A stretch of 64,000 nucleotides of DNA, taken from positions 2,347,001 through 2,411,000 of the forward strand of contig NZ_BLPF01000001.1 of the NCBI RefSeq assembly GCF_011764425.1, read 5' to 3'. The position numbers and the translations under genes are program-made. The stretch's first letter is position 1, and each line of letters begins with the position of its first letter. Positions 27,082 to 35,715 of the stretch are shown in pieces. The DNA comes from Phytohabitans houttuyneae. Lineage in GTDB: Bacteria > Actinomycetota > Actinomycetes > Mycobacteriales > Micromonosporaceae. Below the pieces are notes generated by a model. The model did not search any database. It was not told the DNA's origin and saw only the letters and a list, made by a program, of their open reading frames with translations.

Positions 27082-28043
27082 GGCAACAGCTGGCTGAGGT
27101 CGGGCGTCTTGTCACCGAAGACGCCGTCGTTCTTGCCCAGCGTCGCCAGCGTCTCGATCGACGCCTTGTTTATCTCGGTCGGCCACTGCGGCAGCGTGAT
27201 CGCGTCGCGGGTCTTCTGGTCGATCTGCGTGTACGTGCCCAGCACCTGCCGCACCTCGTCGGCATGCGCGGAGGCGTAGGTCAGCGACTCGTTCATCGCC
27301 TCGGTGAAGCGCTTGACCAGGTCGGGGTTTTCCTGCATGAGCTTGTTGGAGGCGAAGTAGGTGGCGACGGTGAGGTCGGGCGCGGCGTCCACGTAGTTCC
27401 ACGCGACGACCCGGCCGCCCTGTGCCTTGATGACCGACAGGGACGGCTCGACCACCCAGGCCGCGTCGACCTGGCCCTCGGCGAGCGCGGCCGGCATCTG
27501 CGGGAAGCCGATCTCGACGAAGCTGATCGTGCTGGGGTCGCCGCCGGCCTTGCGGACCGACTCGCGCACGGTGGTGTCGCCGATGTTCTTCAGCGTGTTG
27601 ACCGCGACCTTCTTGCCGGCCAGGTCCTTGGCGGACTGGATCGGGCTGTCGCCCTTGACGGTCACGCCACCGAAGTCGCCACCGTCCTTGCCGGTCGAGG
27701 CCACACCGTTGGCCACTACCTTGATCGGCACGCCCTGGGTCTGCGCGAGCATCAGCGACGTCACGTTGCTGAAGCCGAACTGGAACTGGCCGCTGAGCAC
27801 GCCCGGCACGATCGCGGCCCCACCCTGGCCGCTTTCCATCGTGAGGTCGATGCCGCGGCTGGAGAAGAAGCCCTTCTCCTTACCGAGGTAGATCGGTGCG
27901 ACGTCGACGATCGGAATCACGCCGACCGTGACTTTGGTGGGACTGCCTTCGTCGGCGGGGCTCGACGGGGAGTCGGACGACCCGCATGCCGCGGCGCCCA
28001 GCAGGGCTGCGACCACAGAAAGGACTGCGAAGGACCGGCGCAA
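27078..28043 (-). CDS. Lipoprotein solute-binding protein of the ABC importer
   Basis: 321 residues from a TTG start at 28043 with GGAGG five bases upstream. An in-frame ATG at 28086-28088 lies inside the predicted -35/-10 spacer and so is not expected on the transcript. The signal peptide RRSFAVLSVVAALLG ends in a lipobox (LGAAAC, Cys20). The mature part is an NMT1/SsuA-like periplasmic-binding fold (KVTVGVIPIVDVAPIYLGKE, the family first strand). It probably delivers an aromatic compound to the importer. The ligand is inferred only from the neighbouring pca and aldehyde dehydrogenase genes. Confidence 0.84.
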   Translation of the reverse strand: MRRSFAVLSVVAALLGAAACGSSDSPSSPADEGSPTKVTVGVIPIVDVAPIYLGKEKGFFSSRGIDLTMESGQGGAAIVPGVLSGQFQFGFSNVTSLMLAQTQGVPIKVVANGVASTGKDGGDFGGVTVKGDSPIQSAKDLAGKKVAVNTLKNIGDTTVRESVRKAGGDPSTISFVEIGFPQMPAALAEGQVDAAWVVEPSLSVIKAQGGRVVAWNYVDAAPDLTVATYFASNKLMQENPDLVKRFTEAMNESLTYASAHADEVRQVLGTYTQIDQKTRDAITLPQWPTEINKASIETLATLGKNDGVFGDKTPDLSQLLP

Positions 28044-28065
28044 GGGGACCTCCGGGAGTGCGTAC

Positions 28066-28094
28066 GGTATACGAACGGCGGTTCTCATCGTGAA
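28066..28094 (-). promoter_or_regulatory. Promoter of the importer-aldDH-pcaF operon
   Basis: On the minus strand TTCACG (28089-28094) and TATACC (28066-28071) are 17 bases apart, a good sigma-70-type spacing. Transcription would begin about 15-20 bases before the TTG start at 28043, leaving a short leader with GGAGG. Confidence 0.55.
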
Positions 28095-28151
28095 CGTACG
28101 GCGTGACCACGCTCACGTCAACGCCACGGTTCTGAAGTATGGAGTGACTCG

Positions 28152-28180
28152 TTGACAGCGCTCTGCCACGGTCGTAGCGT
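28152..28180 (+). promoter_or_regulatory. Promoter of the pcaIJHGBDC-pcaR operon
   Basis: TTGACA (28152-28157) and TAGCGT (28175-28180) are separated by 17 bases, close to consensus. The 34-bp palindrome at 28179-28212 begins inside the -10 element and covers the expected start point, so a bound regulator would block or reshape initiation. Confidence 0.68.
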
Positions 28181-28212
28181 GCGGATTGCGAACTAAAGTT
28201 CTAGCACCGCAC
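28179..28212. promoter_or_regulatory. 34-bp two-part palindrome, candidate PcaR operator
   Basis: The symmetrical layout is GTGCGG, five bases, GAACT, AA, AGTTC, five bases, CCGCAC. Inner and outer arms are both perfect. It lies over the start region of the pcaI promoter. The operon ends with an IclR-family regulator, a family whose members (PcaU, PobR, PcaR) bind palindromes at such promoters. Confidence 0.62.
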
Positions 28213-28239
28213 AGGTACGCATAGGTCGAGGAAGGTCGT

Positions 28240-29058
28240 ATGGGGGTCATAGCCTCGCTGCCCGACGCGATCGCCGAGTTGGTCCGCGACGGGGCGACCG
28301 TGGCCCTGGAGGGGTTCACGCACCTCATCCCGGTGGCGGCCGGACACGAGATCATCCGGCAGGGGCGGCGCGATCTCACGCTGGTGCGGATGACGCCGGA
28401 CGTCGTCTACGACCAGATGATCGGCGCCGGGTGTGCCCGCAAGCTCGTCTTCTCCTGGGCCGGTAACCCCGGCGTCGGCTCCCTGCACCGCTTCCGCGAC
28501 GCCGTGCAGCGCGGCTGGCCGGCGCCGCTGGAGATCGAGGAGCACAGCCACGCCGGCATGGCCAACCGGTACGTGGCCGGCGCGACAGGGCTGCCGTTCG
28601 CGGTGCTGCGGGGGTACGTCGGCACGGACCTGCCCGCGCAGACCGCGACCATCAAGCCGATCACGTGCCCGTTCACCGGCGAGGTGCTCACCGCCGTGCC
28701 GGCCCTCAACCCCGACGTCGGCATCGTGCACGCCCAGCGGGCCGACCGCGCGGGCAACGTGCAGATGTGGGGCATCACGGGCGTACACAAGGAGGTCGTG
28801 CTCGCCTCGCGCCGCTCGCTGGTGACCGTCGAGGAGATCGTCGACGAGCTCGACCCGCGCCCCGGCGCGGTGATCCTGCCCACCTGGGCGGTCAGCTACG
28901 TCGCCGAGGTGCCCGGCGGCGCCCACCCGTCGTACGCGATGGGCTACAGCGAGCGGGACAACGAGTACTACCAGGCGTGGGACGCGATAAGCCGCGACCG
29001 GGAGACGTTCACGGCCTGGCTGAAGGAGCACGTCCTGGATCGGGTACGGGTCACGTGA
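28240..29058 (+). CDS. pcaI: 3-oxoadipate CoA-transferase, alpha subunit
   Basis: 272 residues of the family I CoA-transferase alpha subunit. VALEGFTHLIPVAAGHEIIRQG is the first strand-loop unit, followed by FSWAGNPGVGSLHRFRDA and GIVHAQRADRAGNVQMWG. With the beta subunit it transfers CoA from succinyl-CoA to beta-ketoadipate. The long form (about 270 residues) matches actinobacterial PcaI rather than the shorter proteobacterial ones. ATG at 28240 has GAGGAAGG upstream. It heads the pca operon and overlaps pcaJ by four bases. Confidence 0.85.
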   Translation: MGVIASLPDAIAELVRDGATVALEGFTHLIPVAAGHEIIRQGRRDLTLVRMTPDVVYDQMIGAGCARKLVFSWAGNPGVGSLHRFRDAVQRGWPAPLEIEEHSHAGMANRYVAGATGLPFAVLRGYVGTDLPAQTATIKPITCPFTGEVLTAVPALNPDVGIVHAQRADRAGNVQMWGITGVHKEVVLASRRSLVTVEEIVDELDPRPGAVILPTWAVSYVAEVPGGAHPSYAMGYSERDNEYYQAWDAISRDRETFTAWLKEHVLDRVRVT

Positions 29059-29804
29059 GCTGGTCCGCTGACGAGATGATGACCGTCGCGGCGGCGCGCG
29101 CGCTGCGCGACGGCGACCGCTGCTTCGTGGGCATCGGCCGGCCCAGCACCGCTGCCAACCTGGCCCGCCGCACGCACGCGCCCAACCTGGTGCTCATCTA
29201 CGAGTCCGGCACGATCGGCGCCAAGCCGGCCACGCTCCCGCTGTCGATCGGTGACGGCGTGCTGGCCGAGACCGCCGACGCGGTCGTCTCGGTGCCGGAG
29301 ATCTTCAACTACTGGCTGCAGCCCGGCCGGGTCGACGTGGGCTTTCTCGGCGCGGCGCAGATCGACCGGTACGGCAACATCAACACCACGGTGATCGGCG
29401 AGGACTACCGCGACCCGCGGGTGCGCCTGCCCGGCGCCGGCGGCGCGCCGGAGATCGCCGCCTCCTGCCGCGAGGTCATCGTGATCGTCAAGCACAGCCC
29501 GCGCACGTTCGTGGAGCGGGTCGACTTCGTCACGTCGGTCGGATATGGCGGCGGGCCGGGCGACCGCGGCAAACTCGGCCTGACCGGCCGCGGCCCGGTG
29601 CTGGTCATCACCGACCTGGGCGTGCTGGAGCCGGACCCGCGCACCGCCGAGCTCACGCTCACCCAGGTGCACCCCGGCGTCGAGCCGGCGCACGCGGTCG
29701 AGGCCACCGGCTGGCCGCTGGCCGTCGCGCCGTCGCTGCGCGTCACGCCCGACCCGAGCGCGGCGGAGTTGTCCGCGCTGCGGCTGCTGGAACGGCAAGA
29801 TTGA
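29055..29804 (+). CDS. pcaJ: 3-oxoadipate CoA-transferase, beta subunit
   Basis: 249 residues. YESGTIGAKP near residue 46 contains the Glu that forms the CoA-thioester intermediate in family I CoA-transferase beta subunits. QIDRYGNINTTVIG and RVDFVTSVGYGGG are further family motifs. The GTG start overlaps the pcaI stop (GTGA). It forms the heteromeric enzyme with PcaI. The gap to pcaH is 21 bases with a strong GAGGAGG. Confidence 0.85.
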   Translation: MSWSADEMMTVAAARALRDGDRCFVGIGRPSTAANLARRTHAPNLVLIYESGTIGAKPATLPLSIGDGVLAETADAVVSVPEIFNYWLQPGRVDVGFLGAAQIDRYGNINTTVIGEDYRDPRVRLPGAGGAPEIAASCREVIVIVKHSPRTFVERVDFVTSVGYGGGPGDRGKLGLTGRGPVLVITDLGVLEPDPRTAELTLTQVHPGVEPAHAVEATGWPLAVAPSLRVTPDPSAAELSALRLLERQD

Positions 29805-29825
29805 CTCTGTGAGGAGGCCTTCGCC

Positions 29826-30544
29826 ATGACCGCCGCTGGCCGGCTCGCCGTGCCCGGGTACCGCCCGGACGGCACCGGCACCCACCCCCACTGCTGTCGC
29901 CCGGCTACAAGTCGACCCTCCTGCGCGCCCCCGCCCAGGCGCCGCTGCTGCTGCCGCACACGCTCACCGAGGTCACCGGGCCGCTGCTGGGCGAGGGGCG
30001 GGTCACCGCCGCCGACGCCGACCTCACCCACCACGCCGGTGGCGAGGCGCAGGGCCAGCGGATCATCGTGCACGGGCAGGTGCGCGACAGCGACGGCCGG
30101 CCGGTGCCGGACACGCTCGTCGAGGTGTGGCAGGCCAACGCCGGCGGCCGCTACCTGCACAAGTGGGACCAGCACGACAGCCCGATCGACCCGCACTTCC
30201 TCGGGGTGGGCCGGGCGCTGACCGACTCGGTGGGGCGCTACCGCTTCGTCACCATCAAGCCCGGCGCGTACCCGTGGCGCAACCACTTCAACGCCTGGCG
30301 GCCGGCGCACATCCACTTCTCGGTCTTCGGCCGCGCGTTCACCCAGCGGCTGGTCACCCAGATGTACTTCCCCGACGACCCACTCTTCCCGCACGACCCC
30401 ATCTACAACTCGGTGCCCGAGGCGGCCAGGCACCGCATGGTGTCCCGCTTCGACCTGGCCGAGACGGTCGAGGAGTGGGCGCTGGGCTTCGAGTTCGACA
30501 TCGTCCTACGTGGACGCGAGGCGACCCCGATGGAGGAGTCGTGA
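29826..30544 (+). pseudogene. pcaH: Protocatechuate 3,4-dioxygenase beta subunit, apparent frameshift
   Basis: The reading frame from ATG 29826 (VPGYRPDGTGTHP) is PcaH-like for about 21 codons, then becomes non-homologous. The next frame carries the rest of PcaH, from LLSPGYKSTLLRAP through IIVHGQVRDSDGRPVP to the end at 30544. One extra C in the C5 run at 29885-29889 would restore a single frame. All four iron ligands are present downstream: Tyr of GGRYLHK, Tyr of GAYPWRN and the two His of AHIHF. GAGGAGG precedes the start, and pcaG overlaps the stop. Either the sequence lacks a base here or the strain cannot cleave protocatechuate by this enzyme. Confidence 0.8.
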
Positions 30545-31089
30545 ACACCACGCCTTCGCAGACCGTCGGGCCGTACCTGTCGATCGGACTGCCCTGGCCG
30601 GACGGGCCGGACGTGGTCGCCGAGGGCGTGGCGGGCGCACTGTGGCTGCACGGTGTGGTCACCGACGGCGCGGGTGAGCCGATCCCGGACGCGCTCATCG
30701 AGACCTGGCAGGCAGATCCCGACGGCCGCTTCGACCACCCCGACGACCCACGCGGCGCGGTCGCCGGCTTCCGGGGCTTCGGCCGCTGCCCGACCGACGA
30801 CAGTGGACGGTACGGGATACGCACCCTCAAGCCGGGACCGGTGCCCGGCCCGGACGGCGCCCCGCAGGCACCGCACATCGACGTGTCGGTCTTCGCCCGC
30901 GGGCTGCTGCACCGGGTCGTCACCCGGATCTACTTCGCGGACGAGCAGCGGGCGAACGCGGCCGACGCCGTGCTGGCGAGCGTGCCCGAGGCACGGCGGG
31001 CCACGCTGCTGGCGGTGCCGGACCAGACCGGCTACCGGTTCGACATCCGCTTGCAGGGCGACGATGAGACAGTCTTCTTCGCGATCTGA
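30541..31089 (+). CDS. pcaG: Protocatechuate 3,4-dioxygenase alpha subunit
   Basis: 182 residues of the intradiol dioxygenase family. SQTVGPYLSIGLPWPDG is the family opening. ALIETWQADPDGRF and GRCPTDDSGRYGIRTLKPG parallel PcaH. The alpha subunit lacks the iron ligands but completes the active-site pocket. The GTG at 30541 overlaps the pcaH stop by four bases and its end overlaps pcaB by 26 bases. With PcaH it opens the ring of protocatechuate to beta-carboxy-cis,cis-muconate. Confidence 0.87.
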   Translation: MNTTPSQTVGPYLSIGLPWPDGPDVVAEGVAGALWLHGVVTDGAGEPIPDALIETWQADPDGRFDHPDDPRGAVAGFRGFGRCPTDDSGRYGIRTLKPGPVPGPDGAPQAPHIDVSVFARGLLHRVVTRIYFADEQRANAADAVLASVPEARRATLLAVPDQTGYRFDIRLQGDDETVFFAI

Positions 31090-32359
31090 CCCGCCGGGCC
31101 TCTTCGACGGCGTGCTCGCCGCCGGCCCGGTGCGCGAGGCGACCGGCGATCAGGCGTGGCTGAGGGCGATGCTGGAGGTCGAGGCGGCACTGGCCGCGGC
31201 CGGCGGCGCACCTCCGGAGGCGGTCGAGCAGATCAAGGCCGCTGACCTCGACGTCTCCGCCCTCGGCGCCGCGGCCGCCGAGTCGGGCAACCCGGTCGTG
31301 CCGCTGGTCCGCGCGCTGCGGGCGGCCGTCTCCCCCGCCTCGGCCCACCACGTGCACCGCGGCGCCACCAGCCAGGACATCCTCGACTCGGCCGCGATGC
31401 TCATCGCCCGGCAGGCGCTGGGCCTGATCGTCGCCGACCTGTCCACCGCGGCCAGCGCCGCCGCCGGGCTCGCGCAGGCACACCGGGACACCCCGGTCGC
31501 CGCGCGCACGCTGATGCAGCAGGCGCTGCCGACCACGTTCGGGCTCGTGGCGGCCGGCTGGATGGACGCCCTGGACGGTGCCGCCGACCGGCTCGCCGCG
31601 CTGCGGGACACCGGCCTGGCCGTCCAACTGGGCGGCGCGGCCGGCACGCTCGCCGCCTTCGGCTCACCGTCCATCGTGGAACGGGTGGCGGCGCTGCTGG
31701 GCCTGCCCGCGCCCGCCTTGCCGTGGCACGCCGACCGCACGCGCGTCGCGGACCTCGCCGGCGCGCTCGGCACCGCGTGCGGCGTGGTCGGAAAGGTGGC
31801 CGGCGACGTCGTGCTGTACGCACAGACCGAGGTCGGTGAGCTCGCCGAGGGGCAGCCGGGCGGCTCGTCCAGCATGCCGCACAAGCAAAACCCGGTCGCC
31901 GCCATCTCGGCCCGCGCGTGCGCCGCACAGGCACCCGGCCTGGTCGCCACGCTGCTGGGGTCCATGGGGCACGAGCACCAGCGGGCGGCCGGCGCGTGGC
32001 ACGCGGAGTGGGCGCCGTTGACCGGGCTGCTGCGCTCGGCCGGCTCGGCCGCGCACTGGCTGGCTCGCTGCCTGGCGCACCTGCGCGCCGACCCCGCCCG
32101 GATGCGGGCCAACCTCGACCTGACCGGGGGCGCGCTGCTGGCGGAGCGGGTCAGCGCCGCGCTCGCGCCGAAGCTGGGCGCCAGCCAGGCACACGACCTT
32201 GTCCGCGAGGCGGTCGCCAGCGGGCGCCCGCTCGCCGAGGCGCTGTCCGGCCACGTGGAGGCGGCCGAGCTGGCCGCTCTGCTGGACCCGGCGTCGTACC
32301 TGGGTGCCGCGCCGGCGCTGACCGACCGCGCACTCAAACGGCACGGGCAGCGGCAATGA
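31064..32359 (+). CDS. pcaB: 3-carboxy-cis,cis-muconate cycloisomerase
   Basis: 431 residues of the fumarase/aspartase superfamily. The signature loop GSSSMPHKQNP near residue 265 holds the catalytic Ser, and HRGATSQDILDSAAM is the second active-site segment. It converts beta-carboxymuconate to gamma-carboxymuconolactone. The ATG at 31064 is inside the pcaG end, and its stop overlaps pcaD (ATGA). Confidence 0.88.
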   Translation: MRQSSSRSDPPGLFDGVLAAGPVREATGDQAWLRAMLEVEAALAAAGGAPPEAVEQIKAADLDVSALGAAAAESGNPVVPLVRALRAAVSPASAHHVHRGATSQDILDSAAMLIARQALGLIVADLSTAASAAAGLAQAHRDTPVAARTLMQQALPTTFGLVAAGWMDALDGAADRLAALRDTGLAVQLGGAAGTLAAFGSPSIVERVAALLGLPAPALPWHADRTRVADLAGALGTACGVVGKVAGDVVLYAQTEVGELAEGQPGGSSSMPHKQNPVAAISARACAAQAPGLVATLLGSMGHEHQRAAGAWHAEWAPLTGLLRSAGSAAHWLARCLAHLRADPARMRANLDLTGGALLAERVSAALAPKLGASQAHDLVREAVASGRPLAEALSGHVEAAELAALLDPASYLGAAPALTDRALKRHGQRQ

Positions 32360-33120
32360 CCGTCTACTCCATCGTGGATGGTCCGGCCGGCGCGCCGGTG
32401 CTCGTGCTCGCCAACTCGCTCGGCACCACAGTGGACATGTGGGAGCCGCAGCTGCCCGCGCTGGCGCGGCGTTTCCGCGTGGTCCGTTTCGACACGCGTG
32501 GGCACGGTCGCTCGGCGGTGCCGCATGGCCCGTACACAATCGGGGATCTTGGTGGCGATGTGCTGGCGCTGCTCGACGAGCTCGGAGTCGCGCGGGCCCA
32601 TTTTTGTGGTCTTTCCCTGGGCGGCATGGTCGGCATGTGGCTGGCGGCGCACGCGCCGCAGCGGATCGACCGCCTGGTGCTGTGCTGCACGTCGGCGCGG
32701 CCGGCGGCGCCCGAGTCTTGGGCGCGGCGCGCGGCCACGGTACGGGCCGAGGGCACCGCGGCGATCGCCGAGGTGGTGGTGAGCCGGTGGCTGACGCCGG
32801 AGTACGCGCACCGCGAGCCGGAGCTGGTCGCCCGGCTGCGCGCGATGCTCGCCGCCACACCCGCCGAGGGGTACGCGTCCTGCTGCGACGTCATCCAGAC
32901 GCTCGACCTCACCCCGGTGCTGCCCCGCATCACGGCGCCGACGCTGGTCCTGCACGGCGCCGACGACCCGGCGATCCTGCCCTCGCACGGCGCGGACATC
33001 GCGGCGGCCGTGCCGGGCGCGCGGCTCGCGCTGGTGCGCGAGGCCGCCCATCTGGCCAATGTGGAGCAGGTCGACGTGGTGACCGCGCTGATCGTCGACC
33101 ATCTGGGGGGGCGCAAGTGA
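32356..33120 (+). CDS. pcaD: 3-oxoadipate enol-lactonase
   Basis: 254-residue alpha/beta hydrolase. VLANSLGTTVDMWEPQLPAL is typical of PcaD. The nucleophile is in FCGLSLGGMVG, the acid in LHGADDPAI, and the His in REAAHLANVEQ. It hydrolyses the enol-lactone to beta-ketoadipate. In many actinobacteria pcaD is fused to pcaC as pcaL. Here the two are separate genes overlapping by four bases (GTGA). Confidence 0.88.
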   Translation: MTVYSIVDGPAGAPVLVLANSLGTTVDMWEPQLPALARRFRVVRFDTRGHGRSAVPHGPYTIGDLGGDVLALLDELGVARAHFCGLSLGGMVGMWLAAHAPQRIDRLVLCCTSARPAAPESWARRAATVRAEGTAAIAEVVVSRWLTPEYAHREPELVARLRAMLAATPAEGYASCCDVIQTLDLTPVLPRITAPTLVLHGADDPAILPSHGADIAAAVPGARLALVREAAHLANVEQVDVVTALIVDHLGGRK

Positions 33121-33494
33121 CTGACTTCGAACGCGGAATGGGCGTGCGCCGCGAGGTGCTCGGCGACGCGCACGTCGACCGCGCGATCGCCGGCACGACG
33201 CCGCTGACCGCACCGTTCCAGGAGTTCATCACCCGGTACGCATGGGGTGCGGTGTGGGGCCGCGACGGGCTGGACCGCCGCACCCGCAGCTGCGTCACGC
33301 TCGCCGTGCTGGCTGCCCTGCGGTGCGAGGAGGAGCTGGCCATGCATGTACGCGCGGCCCGCCGAAACGGCCTCACCGCCGCCGAGATCGGCGAGGTGCT
33401 GCTCCACACGGCCGTCTACGCTGGTGTGCCGGCCGCGAACAGCGCGCTGGCGGTGGCACAGCGTGTGCTCGACGAGCTTGAGGGGGATGCGTGA
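33117..33494 (+). CDS. pcaC: 4-carboxymuconolactone decarboxylase
   Basis: 125 residues, a single CMD/AhpD-like helical domain. FERGMGVRREVLGDAHVDRA and FQEFITRYAWGAVWGR open it, then RTRSCVTLAVLAAL and EIGEVLLHTAVYAGVPAAN, the conserved active-site region. It removes CO2 from gamma-carboxymuconolactone to give the enol-lactone substrate of PcaD. GTG at 33117 overlaps pcaD, and the end overlaps the regulator gene. Confidence 0.88.
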   Translation: MTDFERGMGVRREVLGDAHVDRAIAGTTPLTAPFQEFITRYAWGAVWGRDGLDRRTRSCVTLAVLAALRCEEELAMHVRAARRNGLTAAEIGEVLLHTAVYAGVPAANSALAVAQRVLDELEGDA

Positions 33495-34294
33495 CGGACG
33501 TGGGGCGGGAGGCCCACTTCGTGCAGTCGCTGGAGCGCGGGTTGGCCGTCATCCGCGCGTTCGACGCCGAGCACCCTGAGCTGACGCTCAGCGAGGTGGC
33601 GCGCATCTGCGACCTGACCCGCGCCGCCGCCCGCCGCTTCCTGCTGACCCTCACCGATCTGGGGTATGTGCGCACCGACGGCCGCCTCTTCAGCCTCACG
33701 CCGCGGGTGCTGGAGCTGGGCTACGCGTTCTTGTCGAGCCTCTCGCTGCCGGAGGTGGCCGAGCCGCACCTGGAGCGCCTGGTCGCCCAGGTGCACGAGT
33801 CGTCATCGGTGTGCGTGCTGGACGGCGACGACGTGGTCTACGTCGCCCGCGTACCCACCTCCCGCATCATGACCGTCGCGATCAACGTGGGCACACGCTT
33901 CCCGGCGTACGCCACGTCGATGGGCCGCGTGCTGCTGGCCGGGCTGCCCGACGAGGACCTGGAGGGGTACCTCGATCGGGTGAAACTGTCCCGCCTCACC
34001 GCCCGCACGGTGGCCACGCCCGCCGCGCTGCGCACGGAGCTGCGCAAGGTGCGCGCCCAGGGCTACGCGATCGTCGACCAGGAGCTCGAGGAGGGCTTGC
34101 GCTCGGTCGCCGCCCCGATCCGCGACCGCGCGGGCGCCGTCATCGGCGCGGCCAACGTTTCGGTGCACGCCAGCCGCAACTCGGTGGAGTCCATCCGCCG
34201 TGACCTGCTCCCCCACCTGCTCGCCACGGTGGCGAAGATCGACGCGGATCTGCGGATCGCCAACCCGCGCCGCACCCGCCACCGCGTCGGCTGA
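33491..34294 (+). CDS. pcaR: IclR-family regulator of the pca operon
   Basis: 267 residues. The N-terminal IclR winged helix (SLERGLAVIRAFDAEHPELT, LSEVARICDLTRAAARRFLL) is followed by an effector domain from about residue 85 (SLPEVAEPHLERLVAQVHES, GLRSVAAPIRDRAG). IclR proteins of the PcaU/PobR/PcaR group respond to protocatechuate or beta-ketoadipate. It is the last gene of the operon, overlapping pcaC by four bases, and so is controlled by the promoter it probably regulates. The palindrome at 28179-28212 is its likely target. Confidence 0.83.
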   Translation: MTDVGREAHFVQSLERGLAVIRAFDAEHPELTLSEVARICDLTRAAARRFLLTLTDLGYVRTDGRLFSLTPRVLELGYAFLSSLSLPEVAEPHLERLVAQVHESSSVCVLDGDDVVYVARVPTSRIMTVAINVGTRFPAYATSMGRVLLAGLPDEDLEGYLDRVKLSRLTARTVATPAALRTELRKVRAQGYAIVDQELEEGLRSVAAPIRDRAGAVIGAANVSVHASRNSVESIRRDLLPHLLATVAKIDADLRIANPRRTRHRVG

Positions 34295-34927
34295 CCTCCA
34301 AGATTGGGTCTCGGTCCGGACCGCGTGGCTGAGCCCACCGTCAGCGGACGTGGCCCTGCTTGGTGGGCAGCTCATGTCCTGCGCAGAGCACGATCACGCG
34401 GAGGGCGACGTGCGACCGGGGACGGGGACCTTGGCCACCGCGGAGGGTGAGGCCGCGGGAGCAACGGTCCGGACCACCGCGGACGCCGCGGTAGCTCACA
34501 TCTGGATCTTGTTTGGTCGGCGGCCGCTTACCGGCGCAGGCCTCCTCGACGCGATGAGTCGCGCCGGCGGGTGGCCAGCACCGCCGCCGGCGGCGTGGAC
34601 GGGATGGCTGCCCTCTTCGCCGGCGGCGGCGCCACTGGTATTGCCCGCACTCGGCCCGCGCCACTCTCCGCCAGCGCGCAATTTGCATCCGACGTGAATA
34701 CGCCACCTGGCGGACGTACGCGAAGCCCGCTCGGGAAAGGATGAAGTCCAAGCCGCTGAGAGAGCGGGACCGATGAGAGAAGTCCCAGCCCGCGTACTGC
34801 CAAGGGGCTGCGCCGGCTGGCCGACAAGGGGTGCGTGTGAGCGCACCCCATCGGTAGGTTGGGGGTGCAGTCCTTGATCGGCGTTCGCGGGGCTGCGCAT
34901 GTCGGACCGCAGTCGTAGCCTCCCCGC
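34295..34927. other. Region without a supported gene
   Basis: About 630 bases after the pca operon. Frames open on both strands but are low-complexity Arg/Pro/Ala sequences without starts, ribosome-binding sites or motifs. I saw no RNA gene or strong terminator. TAGCCT at 34916-34921 could be a -10 for a leaderless transcript of the next gene. Confidence 0.45.
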
Positions 34928-35254
34928 ATGCGAATTACGTACCCCGATTCCACGCCACCCCACGCGCAGTCGGTCGAGGATCGCGCCAGGGCGTTGGCCC
35001 TCGTGGAGCGGATCTGCGGCCCGCTGGACGTGGCGACCCGCCGGACCGGCGCTGTCCTGCAGGCGCACGGGGCCGCCCTGGCTTGGGTGCGGGAGACGAC
35101 CGGGCGTTACCCCTCTCCCCGACCGGTCGCGGATGCCATCCAGCAGACGGCGGCCCGCCTCCGCGACGTCGCCGACGACCGCGATCCACACCAGGTTCTT
35201 CTCCGCGTCGCCGAAGAGGCTCTGGCCGAGCACATGGCCGCACGGTCTTCGTGA
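34928..35254 (+). CDS. Small helical protein, possible antitoxin of the downstream gene
   Basis: 108 residues, helical and charged (VEDRARALALVERICGPLD, RLRDVADDRDPHQVLLRVAE), with no recognised domain. Its stop overlaps the GTG of the next gene by four bases. The size and coupling to a PIN-like protein suit the first gene of a toxin-antitoxin pair, but no DNA-binding motif is visible. The ATG lies seven bases after a TAGCCT hexamer and has no ribosome-binding site, so it may be leaderless. Confidence 0.5.
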   Translation: MRITYPDSTPPHAQSVEDRARALALVERICGPLDVATRRTGAVLQAHGAALAWVRETTGRYPSPRPVADAIQQTAARLRDVADDRDPHQVLLRVAEEALAEHMAARSS

Positions 35255-35655
35255 GCGAGCAGACGGGCTTCGTGCTCGACGATCTCGCGCTCGTCGCGGG
35301 CCTCACCGGCACGGCCGGCGAGCATCCCCGCCGGGGCCTGTCGTGGCTGATCCACAGCGCGGTGGTGGGCGGGTCCAAGCTCGACGTCCCGGCGCTCTGC
35401 CTGGCCGAGGCGACCACCGCCCACCATTCCATCGCCGCGCATGTGGCCGACCTTGTCGCGTCGGCTCCGCCGGGCGCCGTGACAGTGCGCGAGCTGATCC
35501 GCGATGCGACGCTCGACGCCGTGCGGACCGCCGATCCCTCGCTCGACTGGGCAGGGACGCACGCGGCGCTCCGCGCGCTCGGCACCGACCAGCCGGTCGT
35601 GACACTGGCCCCCGAGCGCTACGAGGGGCTCGGCATCGACGTGGTGCCGCTTTGA
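35251..35655 (+). CDS. PIN-like domain protein, possible toxin
   Basis: 134 residues. The pattern FVLDDLALVAGL at the start, LDVPALCLAEATTAHH in the middle and VVTLAPERYEGLGIDVV at the end follows the strand order of PIN-fold ribonucleases. Acidic residues occur in the first strand (Asp-Asp), in CLAEA and mid-protein. Not all four canonical PIN acids can be placed, so activity is uncertain. It is translationally coupled to the small helical protein upstream. Confidence 0.5.
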   Translation: MSEQTGFVLDDLALVAGLTGTAGEHPRRGLSWLIHSAVVGGSKLDVPALCLAEATTAHHSIAAHVADLVASAPPGAVTVRELIRDATLDAVRTADPSLDWAGTHAALRALGTDQPVVTLAPERYEGLGIDVVPL

Positions 35656-35715
35656 TCGTCGGCAGTTGATGTCGTGGGAGGGCGGTAGGGTCGCGGTGGG
35701 TAGGGAGGGCCGCCG

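Noticed and set aside
34341-34751. Minus-strand open frame after the pca operon
   Set aside because: Arg-rich with no ribosome-binding site or recognised motif; not supported as a gene.
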